Shown piece after piece: positions 33,267 to 42,663 of a stretch of DNA of 64,000 nucleotides (position 1 is its first letter; each line of letters starts with the position of its first letter). This stretch comes from Bacillota bacterium. Lineage in GTDB: Bacteria; Bacillota; Bacilli; Paenibacillales; UBA4045. The stretch is from contig JAEZQY010000029.1 in NCBI GenBank assembly GCA_023441055.1, positions 186,001-250,000 on the forward strand, given 5' to 3'. Position numbers and translations under genes: made by a program. The notes beneath the pieces are model-generated. The model was not told where the DNA came from, made no database searches, and saw nothing but the letters and a program-made list of their open reading frames with translations.

Positions 33267-35591
33267 TCATTGATCGCTGTTATTATTATTCGCATACCAC
33301 AGGCGCAGCAGCAACGCTGTCGCTTCCGCTCTTGTAGCTGGATCCGATGGGCTGAATCGATTGCCTTCGCGTCCGTATATTAAATTCTTCTGAACAGCAC
33401 CGTTCACATAGCCCTTTGCCCAGCTTGGAATATCCGTGTCATCTGCGAATGCGGTGTCTCCCTGTTCACGCTCCCACTTCATTGCCTTGGCTAGCATGAC
33501 GACCATCTCTGACCGACTTACATGCTGCATCGGCCGAATGGTACGGTCCGGATACCCCTGCAATATGCCGTGTTCCACTGCCGCACTGACTGACGTTCTA
33601 CCCCAGCCTGGAATTTGTTCATGATCGATAAAGCTTCGCCCGCTCTCGGCAGACCCCGAGCTTATTCCAAGCACACGCAGCAGGATCGCCACGAATTCTA
33701 CTCGAGTGATATACGCTTGAGGCTGGAAGCTCGACTCGGAGTACCCTTCAACAATCCCGATTCCTAAAGCTTCACAGATGAGCTGCTCCGCCCAATGGCC
33801 CTCGGTATCCTGGAAGGCACAAGCTTGTGTATCAGGCTCCACTGGTATCACCAACCGATGAATCGTCAAGTCATACGTCTGGAGCTTGCCGCTCTCCGCC
33901 TTCACTGTGATCTCAAACGCATTAACGCCATCCATAAGGGTTACGGTTTGTTCCCCAGCAAGTGTCTCTGTATCTAATGTTACAGCAGCATTCCAATCAG
34001 AGGCGACCGCTTCAATCGTTACTTCATCGGCTGTCGTCTCCACTTGATACTCGGTCGTATCGGCTGAGAACTCCGGTGTTAATACTAGCTCGTCTTCTCC
34101 AGCCTTCACAATAAGCTGTGCGAGATCAGCATTGTCTGATTGCTGATTAACCGTAGGTGTACTGGATGGGGGCGGCGGTGCAGGTGGATTCAGCAGCGTC
34201 CAAACCGCATATAATTGAACATCACTGTTCATTAAGATCGTCTCATGTGGGCGGTACGTATCCCCGCTGCCATCTGCCTCTGTGTTCCATGCGTGAAATT
34301 GATAGTCCGCCTTCGTCCAATCATGAGGGATATCCTGAATCTCCACGGATGTGCCTGGCTTATAGGACTGGATGCTATGTTGCTCACTGCTGTGATCTGT
34401 TCCATTCCCTATATAGGTGAGATAGAATTGGATATCCTTTACATAGGGATAACCGTTAAGAACCAGACTATGGATATCCCAATCGTTATCAAAGTCCCAG
34501 CCGATATAATTACGCCAATCCTTCATCTCTTCGGTAGTCAGACCTAGTGCGTCAACATCCGATTCTCCTGTGGTCTCCAGATTATAATAACTATTCGTAA
34601 CTCGTCCAGGATTGCTATAACCTGTTACGGCACCTATCGGAGATCCGTTCGTTACCTGCCCGGTCACATAGCTGGTTGTGACCCATCCATCGCTGTTATC
34701 ACCGACTAGCCCTCCAATCGAATCACCGGCGCCGCTTACCCCGCATAACCCAGTTACCATTCCAGTCGTAAAGCTGTTGACAACATGCGAATCCTCATTT
34801 TCTCCTACTAACCCGCCGGTATCCTCACAACCGGTTACGTTGCCAGTTGCATAGCTGTTCGTGATTAGCGCGCCATTTATTTGCTTGCCGACGAGCCCCC
34901 CAACCTGATCGTCCAAGCCCTTTACATCAGCCGCAGCGTAACTGTGTGAGATCGTCGCACTATCATTAAATCCAAATAAGCCGCCTACATTGGATAAGCC
35001 ATTAACGCTGCCCGTCGCAAAACTGTTCGTTACATTCGATGCCACTTGCAGACCTGCCAGGCCGCCTACATACTCACGGCCGTAGACACTGCCAGTAACC
35101 CCAACGTTATGCAGGGCTGCTTGATTCTTACCTGCCAGCAATCCTACATGATCTTGACCGGTTACTTGAATGGCTTCTATCGTAAGGTTTTTTATCGTGC
35201 TTGTTGTTCCAATCACACTGAATAGTCCCACGGGTTCAGCAGCAGCAAGCAAATGGATACTCAAATTATATATTTTATGGTTTTGGCCATCTAGGCTCCC
35301 TGTGAATGCTGTGGTCTCGTCCCCAATCGGCTCCCATGGACTACCGGCGTCGAACACACTCATATCAATATCGTTAATTAATATAAAATGGCTGTCCAGA
35401 TAGTTCCTCATTTCATCTAGTTGTTCAGCAGTAGAGATCCAGTACGGATCGACAAGTGTTCCACTTCCTCCAGCAAAGTCGTCAGCTGCATATACCTTTC
35501 CTCCACCGAAACCGAACACCCCTGGATAAGCACCGATCAACAGCACCATCACAAGAGATATGATCACACTTCGTCTACGCATCACGTTCAT
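33267..35591 (-). CDS. SLH-domain surface protein with GLUG repeats
   Basis: 774-residue secreted protein. A signal peptide (about 1-36, ending VYAAD) is followed by a GLUG-repeat beta-helix region (about 100-330, repeats of the form VGGLVG...V-NSYATG-V), one Listeria-Bacteroides repeat (about 385-460, ending VQLYAVW), a proline linker, a cadherin-like beta-sandwich (about 480-575) and three SLH domains (about 590-770) that bind pyruvylated cell-wall polymer. Probably an adhesin-like S-layer-associated protein. ATG 35591 has GGAGG seven bases upstream. Divergent from the next gene. Confidence 0.9.
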   Translation of the reverse strand: MNVMRRRSVIISLVMVLLIGAYPGVFGFGGGKVYAADDFAGGSGTLVDPYWISTAEQLDEMRNYLDSHFILINDIDMSVFDAGSPWEPIGDETTAFTGSLDGQNHKIYNLSIHLLAAAEPVGLFSVIGTTSTIKNLTIEAIQVTGQDHVGLLAGKNQAALHNVGVTGSVYGREYVGGLAGLQVASNVTNSFATGSVNGLSNVGGLFGFNDSATISHSYAAADVKGLDDQVGGLVGKQINGALITNSYATGNVTGCEDTGGLVGENEDSHVVNSFTTGMVTGLCGVSGAGDSIGGLVGDNSDGWVTTSYVTGQVTNGSPIGAVTGYSNPGRVTNSYYNLETTGESDVDALGLTTEEMKDWRNYIGWDFDNDWDIHSLVLNGYPYVKDIQFYLTYIGNGTDHSSEQHSIQSYKPGTSVEIQDIPHDWTKADYQFHAWNTEADGSGDTYRPHETILMNSDVQLYAVWTLLNPPAPPPPSSTPTVNQQSDNADLAQLIVKAGEDELVLTPEFSADTTEYQVETTADEVTIEAVASDWNAAVTLDTETLAGEQTVTLMDGVNAFEITVKAESGKLQTYDLTIHRLVIPVEPDTQACAFQDTEGHWAEQLICEALGIGIVEGYSESSFQPQAYITRVEFVAILLRVLGISSGSAESGRSFIDHEQIPGWGRTSVSAAVEHGILQGYPDRTIRPMQHVSRSEMVVMLAKAMKWEREQGDTAFADDTDIPSWAKGYVNGAVQKNLIYGREGNRFSPSDPATRAEATALLLRLWYANNNNSDQ

Positions 35592-35842
35592 TTCCCAACC
35601 TCCAACATAGTCAAATAAAACTAGCAGCATTTGTCACTCCACATTATAACATTGACTAATGATAGAATTATGACAGAATCTGCTCGCAAGGATGGTCCCT
35701 TATCTAGGTCCATCCCATGTCGGGTAATGTCGACCGTGGTTACTCAGAACCAGCTGCCAACTTGGCTGTAACGCCCTATTCCATCGTACATGCCTGATAT
35801 GATAATCTTGACGGGACATTCTGCAGGTATGGGAGGTATATC

Positions 35843-37087
35843 GTGGTGGTGAATGTGGTCAGTCGGTTGCTGAAGCTTGCCGTTGGCGGAGTATTTGCAG
35901 CATTGCTGCTTAAAGGTCTACTTGGGGGAGCAGCCGCGCAAGCCGCGGATTCCCCGATCGTTGTACATGTTGATGGCGAGGCGCTCGATTTCAATATTGA
36001 ACCTAACCTGCAGGCAGGGACAACCCTCGTGCAGATGAGACCGATCTTCGAAGCATTAGGACTGGCATTAATCTGGGACCCTAGTACACGCAGCATTACT
36101 GCGACTAAGGAAGGCTATACCTTGTCCATGACCTTGGGCAGCGATATCGCAACCGTGAACGGACAGCAAGTGAAATTAGCGCGGCCGGCGGCAGCGGTAG
36201 ATGGCCACACGATTGTTCCGCTGCGCTTCGTAGGCGAGGCAACCGGGGCTTTCGTCCATTGGAACGGTGTAGGCCGGGAAATTCTTGTGATGTCGGAAGC
36301 ATACATGGCAAATCTGGGCATGACACGGGCTGAGGTGGAGGACCTCATGGATGAATTACAACGAGAGCTCGATGAAGAACATGCGCGGAAGGTCGCTGAA
36401 ACAAAGGAAAAGGAAGCTGTCGCTAAGTCTGAACCGAAGCCATTAATCAAGGTGGATGAGAGCAAGCTGCAAGGGATGTTCTATGGATTCGAGAATGACT
36501 TCGGCGGGTACGAATGCGGGGGAATGTGCTGGAGATTCTATACGTTCCTGCCTGACAGCCAGGTCGTTGTAGGCGAGCCTGCCGGCGGCGGACCGGAGAC
36601 GATTAATTGTAAGGTGGATGCATGCCTGACCTATTCCATCAAGGATGGACAGCTGCATATGACTGGGCAAGAATCCCTCAGCATCGGTCAGACGGAGGAA
36701 GGTGTCCTCGTTATTAACGATGCTTACCTTAGTAAGGCAGAGCCTGTCGCTGACCGATACAAGCTGGACGGCACATACGTGACAAGAGGCTATCAAGGGT
36801 TTGTCGGCATTACGCCATTCTCATCCTCGTGGACCAAATACCTGACCTTCTATGCGGATGGAACGTTCGAGAGTGACAGCACCTCATTAGGCATATTAGA
36901 TACGGGCTCCTCCCATACAAGCGGGACTGTTGCACCCGACACGGTTAAGGGAACTTATCATATCAACGATAATACGATCACGCTGAACTATCCAGATGGC
37001 ACGACAGCCAAGCATGTCTTTATCCTTGACAATGAGGGCGACCTGCAGATTGGCGATAACAATTACAGCTTGGCTACTGAGGAGTAG
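35843..37087 (+). CDS. Copper amine oxidase N-terminal (stalk) domain protein
   Basis: 414-residue exported protein. A signal/anchor helix (about 8-30) is followed by a Cu_amine_oxidN1 domain (about 35-155, ending PLRFVGEATGAFVHWNGVGREILV), a charged coiled coil (about 160-200) and a C-terminal beta-rich region of about 200 residues. That tail has paired cysteines (ECGGMCW, NCKVDACLTY). In this lineage the stalk domain is a cell-surface module, not an oxidase. GTG 35843 follows GGGAGG; two more in-frame GTGs follow at once. A terminator follows. Confidence 0.82.
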   Translation: MVVNVVSRLLKLAVGGVFAALLLKGLLGGAAAQAADSPIVVHVDGEALDFNIEPNLQAGTTLVQMRPIFEALGLALIWDPSTRSITATKEGYTLSMTLGSDIATVNGQQVKLARPAAAVDGHTIVPLRFVGEATGAFVHWNGVGREILVMSEAYMANLGMTRAEVEDLMDELQRELDEEHARKVAETKEKEAVAKSEPKPLIKVDESKLQGMFYGFENDFGGYECGGMCWRFYTFLPDSQVVVGEPAGGGPETINCKVDACLTYSIKDGQLHMTGQESLSIGQTEEGVLVINDAYLSKAEPVADRYKLDGTYVTRGYQGFVGITPFSSSWTKYLTFYADGTFESDSTSLGILDTGSSHTSGTVAPDTVKGTYHINDNTITLNYPDGTTAKHVFILDNEGDLQIGDNNYSLATEE

Positions 37088-37128
37088 CACTTAATGTCTT
37101 ATCTACGGTTTTCCTAAGACGTACTGAA

Positions 37129-37155
37129 GGCGCCCATATGGGCGCCCAATTTTAT
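37129..37155 (+). terminator. Terminator after the stalk-domain gene
   Basis: GGCGCCCATATGGGCGCC (37129-37146) is a perfect palindrome followed by CAATTTT. It overlaps the 3' end of the convergent SRPBCC gene (stop at 37152). Confidence 0.75.
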
Positions 37156-37586
37156 GTGTTCGTTTGTTCCGCATAGCGTTTGAAGTTATCCATGATCGCC
37201 TGCCACCCTGCTTGCTGCATCTCAACGGAATTTATGCCCTCAGCGTCGAAGATTTGAACGATCTTCGTGGTGTCGCCTTGCGCTGTAAACTTGATATCGA
37301 CCCGTCGGCCGTCCCCCAATGTATAGGAGATCACCTCATGCAGCTTCACTTCGTCATAAGTTCCGCCGAAATCAAAGCCCATGCTGCCGTCCTTCGCTTC
37401 CATTCTTGTCACGAACGTGCCGCCGACCCGCAGGTCGTTCTCCGCTCTAGGCGCATGCCACTCCTCAGATGCCTGATTCCACTTCGTAATGTGGACCGGC
37501 TCAGTCCAATAGCTCCACACTCGTGCTACTGGGGCCTGAACGACAGCTTCTACGGTTACATTCGTTGGTTGATTTGTCTCCATCAT
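37152..37586 (-). CDS. SRPBCC (AHSA1-like) protein
   Basis: 144-residue START-like fold protein: VEAVVQAPVARVWSYWTEPVHITKW at the N terminus and a C-terminal GWQAIMDNFKRYAE helix are the Aha1-C/SRPBCC signature. ATG 37586 (or 37583) follows AGAGG. It lies 61 bases downstream of the sigma-factor gene on the same strand; such pairs are common and imply that the sigma factor controls it. Ligand unknown. Confidence 0.87.
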   Translation of the reverse strand: MMETNQPTNVTVEAVVQAPVARVWSYWTEPVHITKWNQASEEWHAPRAENDLRVGGTFVTRMEAKDGSMGFDFGGTYDEVKLHEVISYTLGDGRRVDIKFTAQGDTTKIVQIFDAEGINSVEMQQAGWQAIMDNFKRYAEQTNT

Positions 37587-37647
37587 TGAACACCTCTTTC
37601 GGTAATTTTCACTTCTCACTACTATAGACGATCGGCGATCCCCATAT

Positions 37648-38604
37648 TCATCGGTCGATTCGTTCCGGAAGCCCCAATTGGGAAAATAAATTCGCATTAA
37701 TAAAATTCTGAACGTGGAAAATGTGATTGTTCTTCACTTCAATGACATGAATACCCCATGGCACCAAATCGGACGAATCCGGGCTGGGCACATACTGCGC
37801 CAACGCGGGATAACCGCCATTCACTAATGTCGGCAATAACTTAGACCCGACACAATGCCACCGCGTCACCTCGAAGAACTTGGACAAGTCGTCCTGGCCA
37901 CTTATCCACATTGCGAATGGCGGCATGGACATGCAGCCTTCCTCATGAAACAGGGCCACAAGTGCTTGAATATCGAATTGTTCGAAAGCCTCCACATAAC
38001 GTGAGAGAAGTCCCTGATCGGGGACAGTATCCATCCTGCTGTATTCATCAGAGCGAAGCTTCGTTCGGTCCAGCGTCTCCCTGGCTCGCTGCAAGGCGCT
38101 GTTCACCGCCGCCGGTGACATAACTAATGTCTCCGCGATCTGCTTCGACGACCATTCGAACACATCCTTCAGAATGAGCACCGCACGCTGGCGGGGCGGT
38201 AAGGCCTGCAAGAGCGCGATGAAGCAGAGCTGCAGGGTATCCTTGCGAACAACAACATCCTCCGGGCTTTCGCCAAACTCGGGTGATGGCCAAATCCAGG
38301 ACGAATCGGGCAATGTTTCGCTAGGCTCGACTATGGAGGACGCCGGGTCTGACAGGTCCAGCGGAAGCACTCTGCGCTTGGCTTGCCTCAGCTTGTCCAA
38401 GCATAAGTTCGAGGCGATGCGGTAGATCCATGTCTTCATGGAAGAATCCTGCCTGAACGTGCTCCAGCTTTGCCAGGCCCGAATATAGGTTTCCTGGACA
38501 ACATCATCCGCATCATCGAATGAACCTAACATGCGGTAACAGAATGAGGTTAATCCGGGCTTTATGCGCTCAAATCCATTCAAATCAAATGCGGTATCGT
38601 TCAT
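37648..38604 (-). CDS. ECF sigma factor with SnoaL-like C-terminal domain
   Basis: 318-residue SigJ/ECF-type factor. Region 2 (YRMLGSFDDADDVVQETYIRAW) and region 4 (PPRQRAVLILKDVFEWSSKQIAETL) are followed from about residue 195 by a SnoaL-like domain that replaces an anti-sigma factor as the control module. ATG 38604 is preceded by AAGGAGG. Followed by the SRPBCC gene. Confidence 0.9.
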   Translation of the reverse strand: MNDTAFDLNGFERIKPGLTSFCYRMLGSFDDADDVVQETYIRAWQSWSTFRQDSSMKTWIYRIASNLCLDKLRQAKRRVLPLDLSDPASSIVEPSETLPDSSWIWPSPEFGESPEDVVVRKDTLQLCFIALLQALPPRQRAVLILKDVFEWSSKQIAETLVMSPAAVNSALQRARETLDRTKLRSDEYSRMDTVPDQGLLSRYVEAFEQFDIQALVALFHEEGCMSMPPFAMWISGQDDLSKFFEVTRWHCVGSKLLPTLVNGGYPALAQYVPSPDSSDLVPWGIHVIEVKNNHIFHVQNFINANLFSQLGLPERIDR

Positions 38605-38679
38605 CTTTGCCTCCTTCATTGAGTACCCTTCGATCAGTTTCCCCTTTCCCCATTATATTCCATCCACCAGACCGCCTCA

Positions 38680-38723
38680 ATAAAAAAAAGACAATAAAGG
38701 GAAAGCCCTATACGAGCTTTCCC
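38680..38723 (-). terminator. Terminator of the ABC exporter operon
   Basis: On the minus strand GGGAAAGC pairs with GCTTTCCC and is followed by TTTATTGTC and eight T. Confidence 0.8.
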
Positions 38724-38758
38724 AAGGGTGGAGAAGTGTATGAGGTTAACCTGCACGT

Positions 38759-39460
38759 CTACTCATCCTTCAATCGCTTCTGATACAACACAATCGACAC
38801 AGCCTGGAGCACAACCGCCCATACCAACATAATCAGAAGGGGCTTCCACGCCTGTTCAACGGAATAACCGGCAGTCAGCATCTCCACCAGGTGCATAAGC
38901 TGTGTGCTCGGCGCATACTCCAGCACCTTGAATATCGGGAAATCATCCACCAACAGGAAGCCGAATGGTGCTGCAGTAAACAGGATAAGGACTGGGAAGA
39001 CAGACAAGGATGCCTCCATGACCGACTTCGAGAACAGGCCGCAAATGGTGCCGGCAGCTGTATATAGAATTGTTGAAATCACCATAGCTGTGAGGAAAAC
39101 CCATAAGCCATTCGGCTCATACCCGTATATGAACGTAACCGCTGCAAGCATGACAGCAGAGACCATGAACACCAAGGAGCTCTTCCCAATGAGCACATCC
39201 ATAGTCGTAGCTGGTGTTAGCATTAAGGAGCGTAGCGTGTTGCGCTCCTTCTCTTCTGCGATGAGCGCGGCTTGCATAAAGCAGGATAGCATAGCGAATG
39301 TGAAGTTCAGGATAAAGCTAAATACGAGAATATCCATATCTTTATAGAGATAAGCGAAGGGCAGCGGAAACAGCATCACAATGGAGATTGCATAATTGCG
39401 CGTAAACTCCTTGTAATCCTTCACCATAATTGCTCGAACACGTCTCATTGAGATGCTCAT
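38759..39460 (-). CDS. ABC-2 type exporter permease
   Basis: 233-residue membrane protein with six hydrophobic helices and the cytosolic loop AALIAEEKERNTLRSLMLTPA before helix 3, the hallmark of ABC-2 permeases. Its ATG overlaps the upstream ATPase stop (ATGA at 39457-39460). Probably drug or peptide export. Confidence 0.92.
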   Translation of the reverse strand: MSISMRRVRAIMVKDYKEFTRNYAISIVMLFPLPFAYLYKDMDILVFSFILNFTFAMLSCFMQAALIAEEKERNTLRSLMLTPATTMDVLIGKSSLVFMVSAVMLAAVTFIYGYEPNGLWVFLTAMVISTILYTAAGTICGLFSKSVMEASLSVFPVLILFTAAPFGFLLVDDFPIFKVLEYAPSTQLMHLVEMLTAGYSVEQAWKPLLIMLVWAVVLQAVSIVLYQKRLKDE

Positions 39461-40302
39461 ATCAGCTCACTCCCTGTCATTTTAATGAAAATATCGCCTA
39501 AACTCGGTTCCTTCGTCTCTAGCCGTTCAATGAATCCTCGCTTCATCCAATCCGCAATGCGATCAGCTGTCTCATCACCAATTGGCAGCTCGTAGATCTC
39601 GCCGTTATTCAATTCGACACGAACGAGCTCCTCGCGATTCTGTCTCTTCAGCTCCTTAGGCGTGCCAATCGCCTGGATCTGTCCGCGATACAGAATCGCC
39701 ACACGGTTGCATAGCAGCTCAGCTTCTGTCATATCGTGCGTCGTCAAGAAGATCGTAGTCCCCTGCTCGTTCAGGTAGCGCAATCCCTTGTAGATATGCA
39801 TGGTGTTGACAGGATCAAGCGCAGAGGTCGGCTCATCCAGGAACAGCAATTCCGGCTTATGAATAATTGCGCATGCTAACATGACCCGCTGACGCATACC
39901 CTTGGACAGAACGCTTACACGCTTCTTGCGCTCTCCAGCTAAATTGACAAACTGCAGCACCTCATCAATAGCGGACTTGGGGAGATCATATAATTGACGG
40001 AACATATCCAGATTCTCCTCAATCGTCAGCCGCTCATACAGACCGCTGTTATCCGTCAGAATACCGAATCGCAGCTTCTGATCCGATTGGCGCATCTGCT
40101 TCGACGACAGCCCCAGGACGCTCGCCTGCCCGCTCGTCTCTTCCAATTGTCCGGTTAAGATCTTAATTAATGTCGTCTTACCTGCGCCGCTCGGTCCTAG
40201 AAAACCGAAGATCTCTCCTTTGGGGATCGAGAACGATACATTAGATAAGGCATCCTGGTTCCCGAATCGCTTTCGAATCTGTTCAACCTTGATCACATCC
40301 AT
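39457..40302 (-). CDS. ABC exporter ATP-binding protein
   Basis: 281-residue ATPase. Walker A GPSGAGKTT, signature LSKGMRQR, Walker B LLFLDEP and H-loop LTTHD are all intact; a C-terminal dimer domain follows. ATG 40302 has AAGGAG nine bases away. It is coupled to the permease and preceded by a 21-bp-phased repeat and a LytTR regulator gene. Confidence 0.94.
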   Translation of the reverse strand: MDVIKVEQIRKRFGNQDALSNVSFSIPKGEIFGFLGPSGAGKTTLIKILTGQLEETSGQASVLGLSSKQMRQSDQKLRFGILTDNSGLYERLTIEENLDMFRQLYDLPKSAIDEVLQFVNLAGERKKRVSVLSKGMRQRVMLACAIIHKPELLFLDEPTSALDPVNTMHIYKGLRYLNEQGTTIFLTTHDMTEAELLCNRVAILYRGQIQAIGTPKELKRQNREELVRVELNNGEIYELPIGDETADRIADWMKRGFIERLETKEPSLGDIFIKMTGSELI

Positions 40303-40370
40303 ACTCGCCACTCCTTATGTGTTGATGGCTTAAGCATAGTAGGATTCCACTCTTCCAACCATCAAAACAG

Positions 40371-40418
40371 GATGAATTGTAGCGATTTTGACCTGAAGTG
40401 TACCCTAGCGGGCCTGAA
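40371..40418 (-). promoter_or_regulatory. Three TGAA repeats at exact 21-bp phase (LytTR-type operator)
   Basis: GGATGAA, CCTGAA and CCTGAA place TGAA at 40373, 40394 and 40415, exactly 21 bases apart. On the minus strand these read TTCAGG-type half-sites on one DNA face. LytTR proteins bind ~9-bp direct repeats with ~12-bp spacers, that is, a 21-bp period. The site lies between the LytTR gene and the ABC operon. Confidence 0.55.
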
Positions 40419-40441
40419 TGGTTCCATTATTTCCGGGGAAA

Positions 40442-41383
40442 TCAGATGTTGAGGAGTGTCTTTAATTCCTGCAGCTTCGAGCGGGATAGCGGAACAACGG
40501 CATCCTTGCCTGTACTTAATCGCAAGCTGTAGCTATTCTTCGTCCAGGTGATGATCTCTCTGACCTTCTGTAGATTAACGATGTAGGAACGATGGCATCT
40601 GAAGAATCCGTAATGCTGCAAGCGCTCCTCGAGCTCGGTCAGCGTCATTGCGCAGTCATAGTTCTCTCCGCCGACATGTACGACGATCGAGCCTTCTATA
40701 CTTTCTATATAATCAATTTCCGGCGGGTTAAATACGATCACTTTATCATTTTTCTTCGCAGCAATTTTCTGAATAGTAATGGTCGCTTGGTCCTGCCCTT
40801 GTCCCTGCTCTTCCTGCTTCTGATCTTCCGTGTCCCGGATATCCAGCTGAAGAAGACCGGATTCTCCTAGCCGATAAATCTCATTGCAAGATATCAGGGC
40901 ATCCTCTAGGTTTGATGTTAAAATCAACACCTTCTTCTCTCTCGATAGATCATCTAGAATTCGCTTGAAGTTTCGACGATCCTGTTCCTCCAGATAGAAG
41001 TACGGCTCCTCCAGCACAATTGTTGGCTGATGCGCGAAGTAGACACGCAGCAGCGTCACATACATACGCTTCGAGGCGCTTAAATTTCTCAGTTTCACCT
41101 TGCGCTCCTCTTGCAAGGAGAAGTAGACAAGCAGCGCATCGACGCTCTCCCCTCTTCCGCTGACATCAACAAGAAATTTCACGAGCTCTGCCACTGTCAG
41201 TCGCACATACTCGCCTTGATTAGCCTGGAATAGATACGCGCTCCGCAGATCCGCTAATTGGTCTATGAGAAGCTGCTTACGCTGCACATCGGTAAGGATG
41301 CCAATCGGCAGATTGTTCTGTGTATTCAGTTCAATTTCCGGCAGCAGCAAGCTGCCATTATGATAGATAGGTTGAAACTTCAT
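40442..41383 (-). CDS. LytTR regulator with a degenerate ABC-ATPase domain
   Basis: 313 residues. The first ~200 resemble the second half of an ABC ATPase: a signature-like NLSASKRMYVTLLRVYF, Walker-B-like PTIVLEEP and a D-loop-like YFYLEEQ. There is no Walker A and the H-loop His is replaced (LILTSNLEDA), so ATP hydrolysis is unlikely. The last ~100 residues form a LytTR DNA-binding domain (IDYIESIEGSIVVHVG to FFRCHRSYIVNL). ATG 41383 has GGAGG five bases upstream. It probably senses or docks on the ABC transporter and controls the downstream operon. Confidence 0.85.
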   Translation of the reverse strand: MKFQPIYHNGSLLLPEIELNTQNNLPIGILTDVQRKQLLIDQLADLRSAYLFQANQGEYVRLTVAELVKFLVDVSGRGESVDALLVYFSLQEERKVKLRNLSASKRMYVTLLRVYFAHQPTIVLEEPYFYLEEQDRRNFKRILDDLSREKKVLILTSNLEDALISCNEIYRLGESGLLQLDIRDTEDQKQEEQGQGQDQATITIQKIAAKKNDKVIVFNPPEIDYIESIEGSIVVHVGGENYDCAMTLTELEERLQHYGFFRCHRSYIVNLQKVREIITWTKNSYSLRLSTGKDAVVPLSRSKLQELKTLLNI

Positions 41384-41545
41384 AAGGTCCTCCAGAAAAA
41401 AAGCGTTGATTATACCCCTTGAACTGGGCAGCTGCCATCCTTCCATTACATGCGAAGGGACTCTGATTCGAACAAGCGGCTATCTCTTATTTTGTACGTC
41501 CGCTTATCTTTTGGCAAGGGAATCTTACAAGCATCCTTGCTTTTG

Positions 41546-41561
41546 TAGACCGATCGGTTTA
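41546..41561 (+). promoter_or_regulatory. LmrA/YxaF-type TetR operator
   Basis: TAGACCGATCGGTTTA is palindromic except for one position pair (core ACCGATCGGT perfect). It lies 37 bases before the first ATG of a DUF1348-TetR operon. The TetR product belongs to the LmrA/YxaF-like group, whose known operators have a similar TAGACC-type core. Confidence 0.6.
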
Positions 41562-41597
41562 CACTAAACCATATCGTATAGAATTGGAGTGATTGAA

Positions 41598-42059
41598 ATG
41601 AAAGCACTCGCACCTCCATTTACCCGGGAGACCGCTATTCAGAAAGTGCGGATGGCTGAGGATAGCTGGAACAGCCGTGACCCTCATCGCGTATCGCTTG
41701 TCTACACAGAGGACAGCCGCTGGCGGAACCGAACCGAATTTCCAGTTGGACGAGACGAAATTGTGGATCTTCTTACAAGGAAGTGGGCTAAGGAGCTGGA
41801 CTACCGGCTAATCAAGGAGCTATGGTCATTCACCGACAATCGCATTGCAGTGCGCTTCGCATATGAATGGCATGATGACAGCGGGAATTGGTTCCGCTCC
41901 TATGGGAATGAGAATTGGGAGTTTGCCGCCGACGGCTTAATGAAGCAGCGTTATGCATCGATTAATGATATGCCCATTCAGGAATCGGAACGCCTATTCC
42001 ATTGGACGCTCGGTCAACGTCCAGATGACCATCCCAGTCTTAGCGACCTTGGCTTATGA
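41598..42059 (+). CDS. DUF1348 (SnoaL-fold) protein
   Basis: 153-residue NTF2-like protein: RMAEDSWNSRDPHRVSLVYTEDSRWRNRTEFPVGRDEI-type N terminus and ENWEFAADGLMKQRYASIND are DUF1348 signatures. Function unknown; often near oxidoreductases and TetR regulators. ATG 41598 follows GGAGTG. Its stop overlaps the TetR start (ATGA). Confidence 0.88.
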   Translation: MKALAPPFTRETAIQKVRMAEDSWNSRDPHRVSLVYTEDSRWRNRTEFPVGRDEIVDLLTRKWAKELDYRLIKELWSFTDNRIAVRFAYEWHDDSGNWFRSYGNENWEFAADGLMKQRYASINDMPIQESERLFHWTLGQRPDDHPSLSDLGL

Positions 42060-42631
42060 CCCGTACCGTCTTAGAGAAAGCCGACGTCATTCCGAGGGTG
42101 GCTGAAGTATTCCGCGAGCTTGGTTACGAAGGTGCATCCATGACCAAAATTACATCCCGCACTGGCATTTCTAAAGGCAGCTTGTACTACTTCTTCCCCG
42201 GAGGGAAGGACGAGATGGCAGCGGAGATCCTATCGCATATCGATACATGGTTTGTCGAGCATATCTTCAAGCCGCTTGAACGCGATGAACCCCAGGCCGC
42301 CATTCAGAGGATGTGGCGTGAGGTGGATGTATATTTTCATTCGGGGCAGCGAATATGTCTTGTAGGGGCTTTTGCTCTCGACGAAACGCGAGATCGGTTC
42401 GCCGTAACTATACACCATTATTTCAATAGGTGGATCGATGCTTTACAGGCTGCTTTGGTTCGCGCAGGGGCTTCAGCGGATACAGCCGCTTCGCTGGCAG
42501 AAGAAGTGATTGGAGGGATTCAGGGTGGGCTGATCCTTGCCCGAGCGCTTAATGATGAACGGCTTTTCAAGCGGACGCTCTCACGTCTAACTGATCAGAT
42601 ATCTGCGGTTATGGAATTCGAACCGGATTGA
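42056..42631 (+). CDS. TetR family regulator, LmrA/YxaF-like
   Basis: 191-residue repressor. HTH: SMTKITSRTGISKGSLYYFFPGGKDEMA; the FPGGKDEMA extension and the C-terminal GGIQGGLILARAL segment are typical of the LmrA/YxaF group. Translated together with the upstream DUF1348 gene and probably autoregulated through the dyad at 41546. Confidence 0.9.
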   Translation: MTRTVLEKADVIPRVAEVFRELGYEGASMTKITSRTGISKGSLYYFFPGGKDEMAAEILSHIDTWFVEHIFKPLERDEPQAAIQRMWREVDVYFHSGQRICLVGAFALDETRDRFAVTIHHYFNRWIDALQAALVRAGASADTAASLAEEVIGGIQGGLILARALNDERLFKRTLSRLTDQISAVMEFEPD

Positions 42632-42648
42632 TGATCAATCCGGTTCGG
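42619..42648. terminator. Bidirectional terminator
   Basis: CGAACCGGATTGAT pairs with ATCAATCCGGTTCG and overlaps the TetR stop codon; it lies between two convergent genes. Confidence 0.75.
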
Positions 42649-42663
42649 AATAAATCGGTATAG

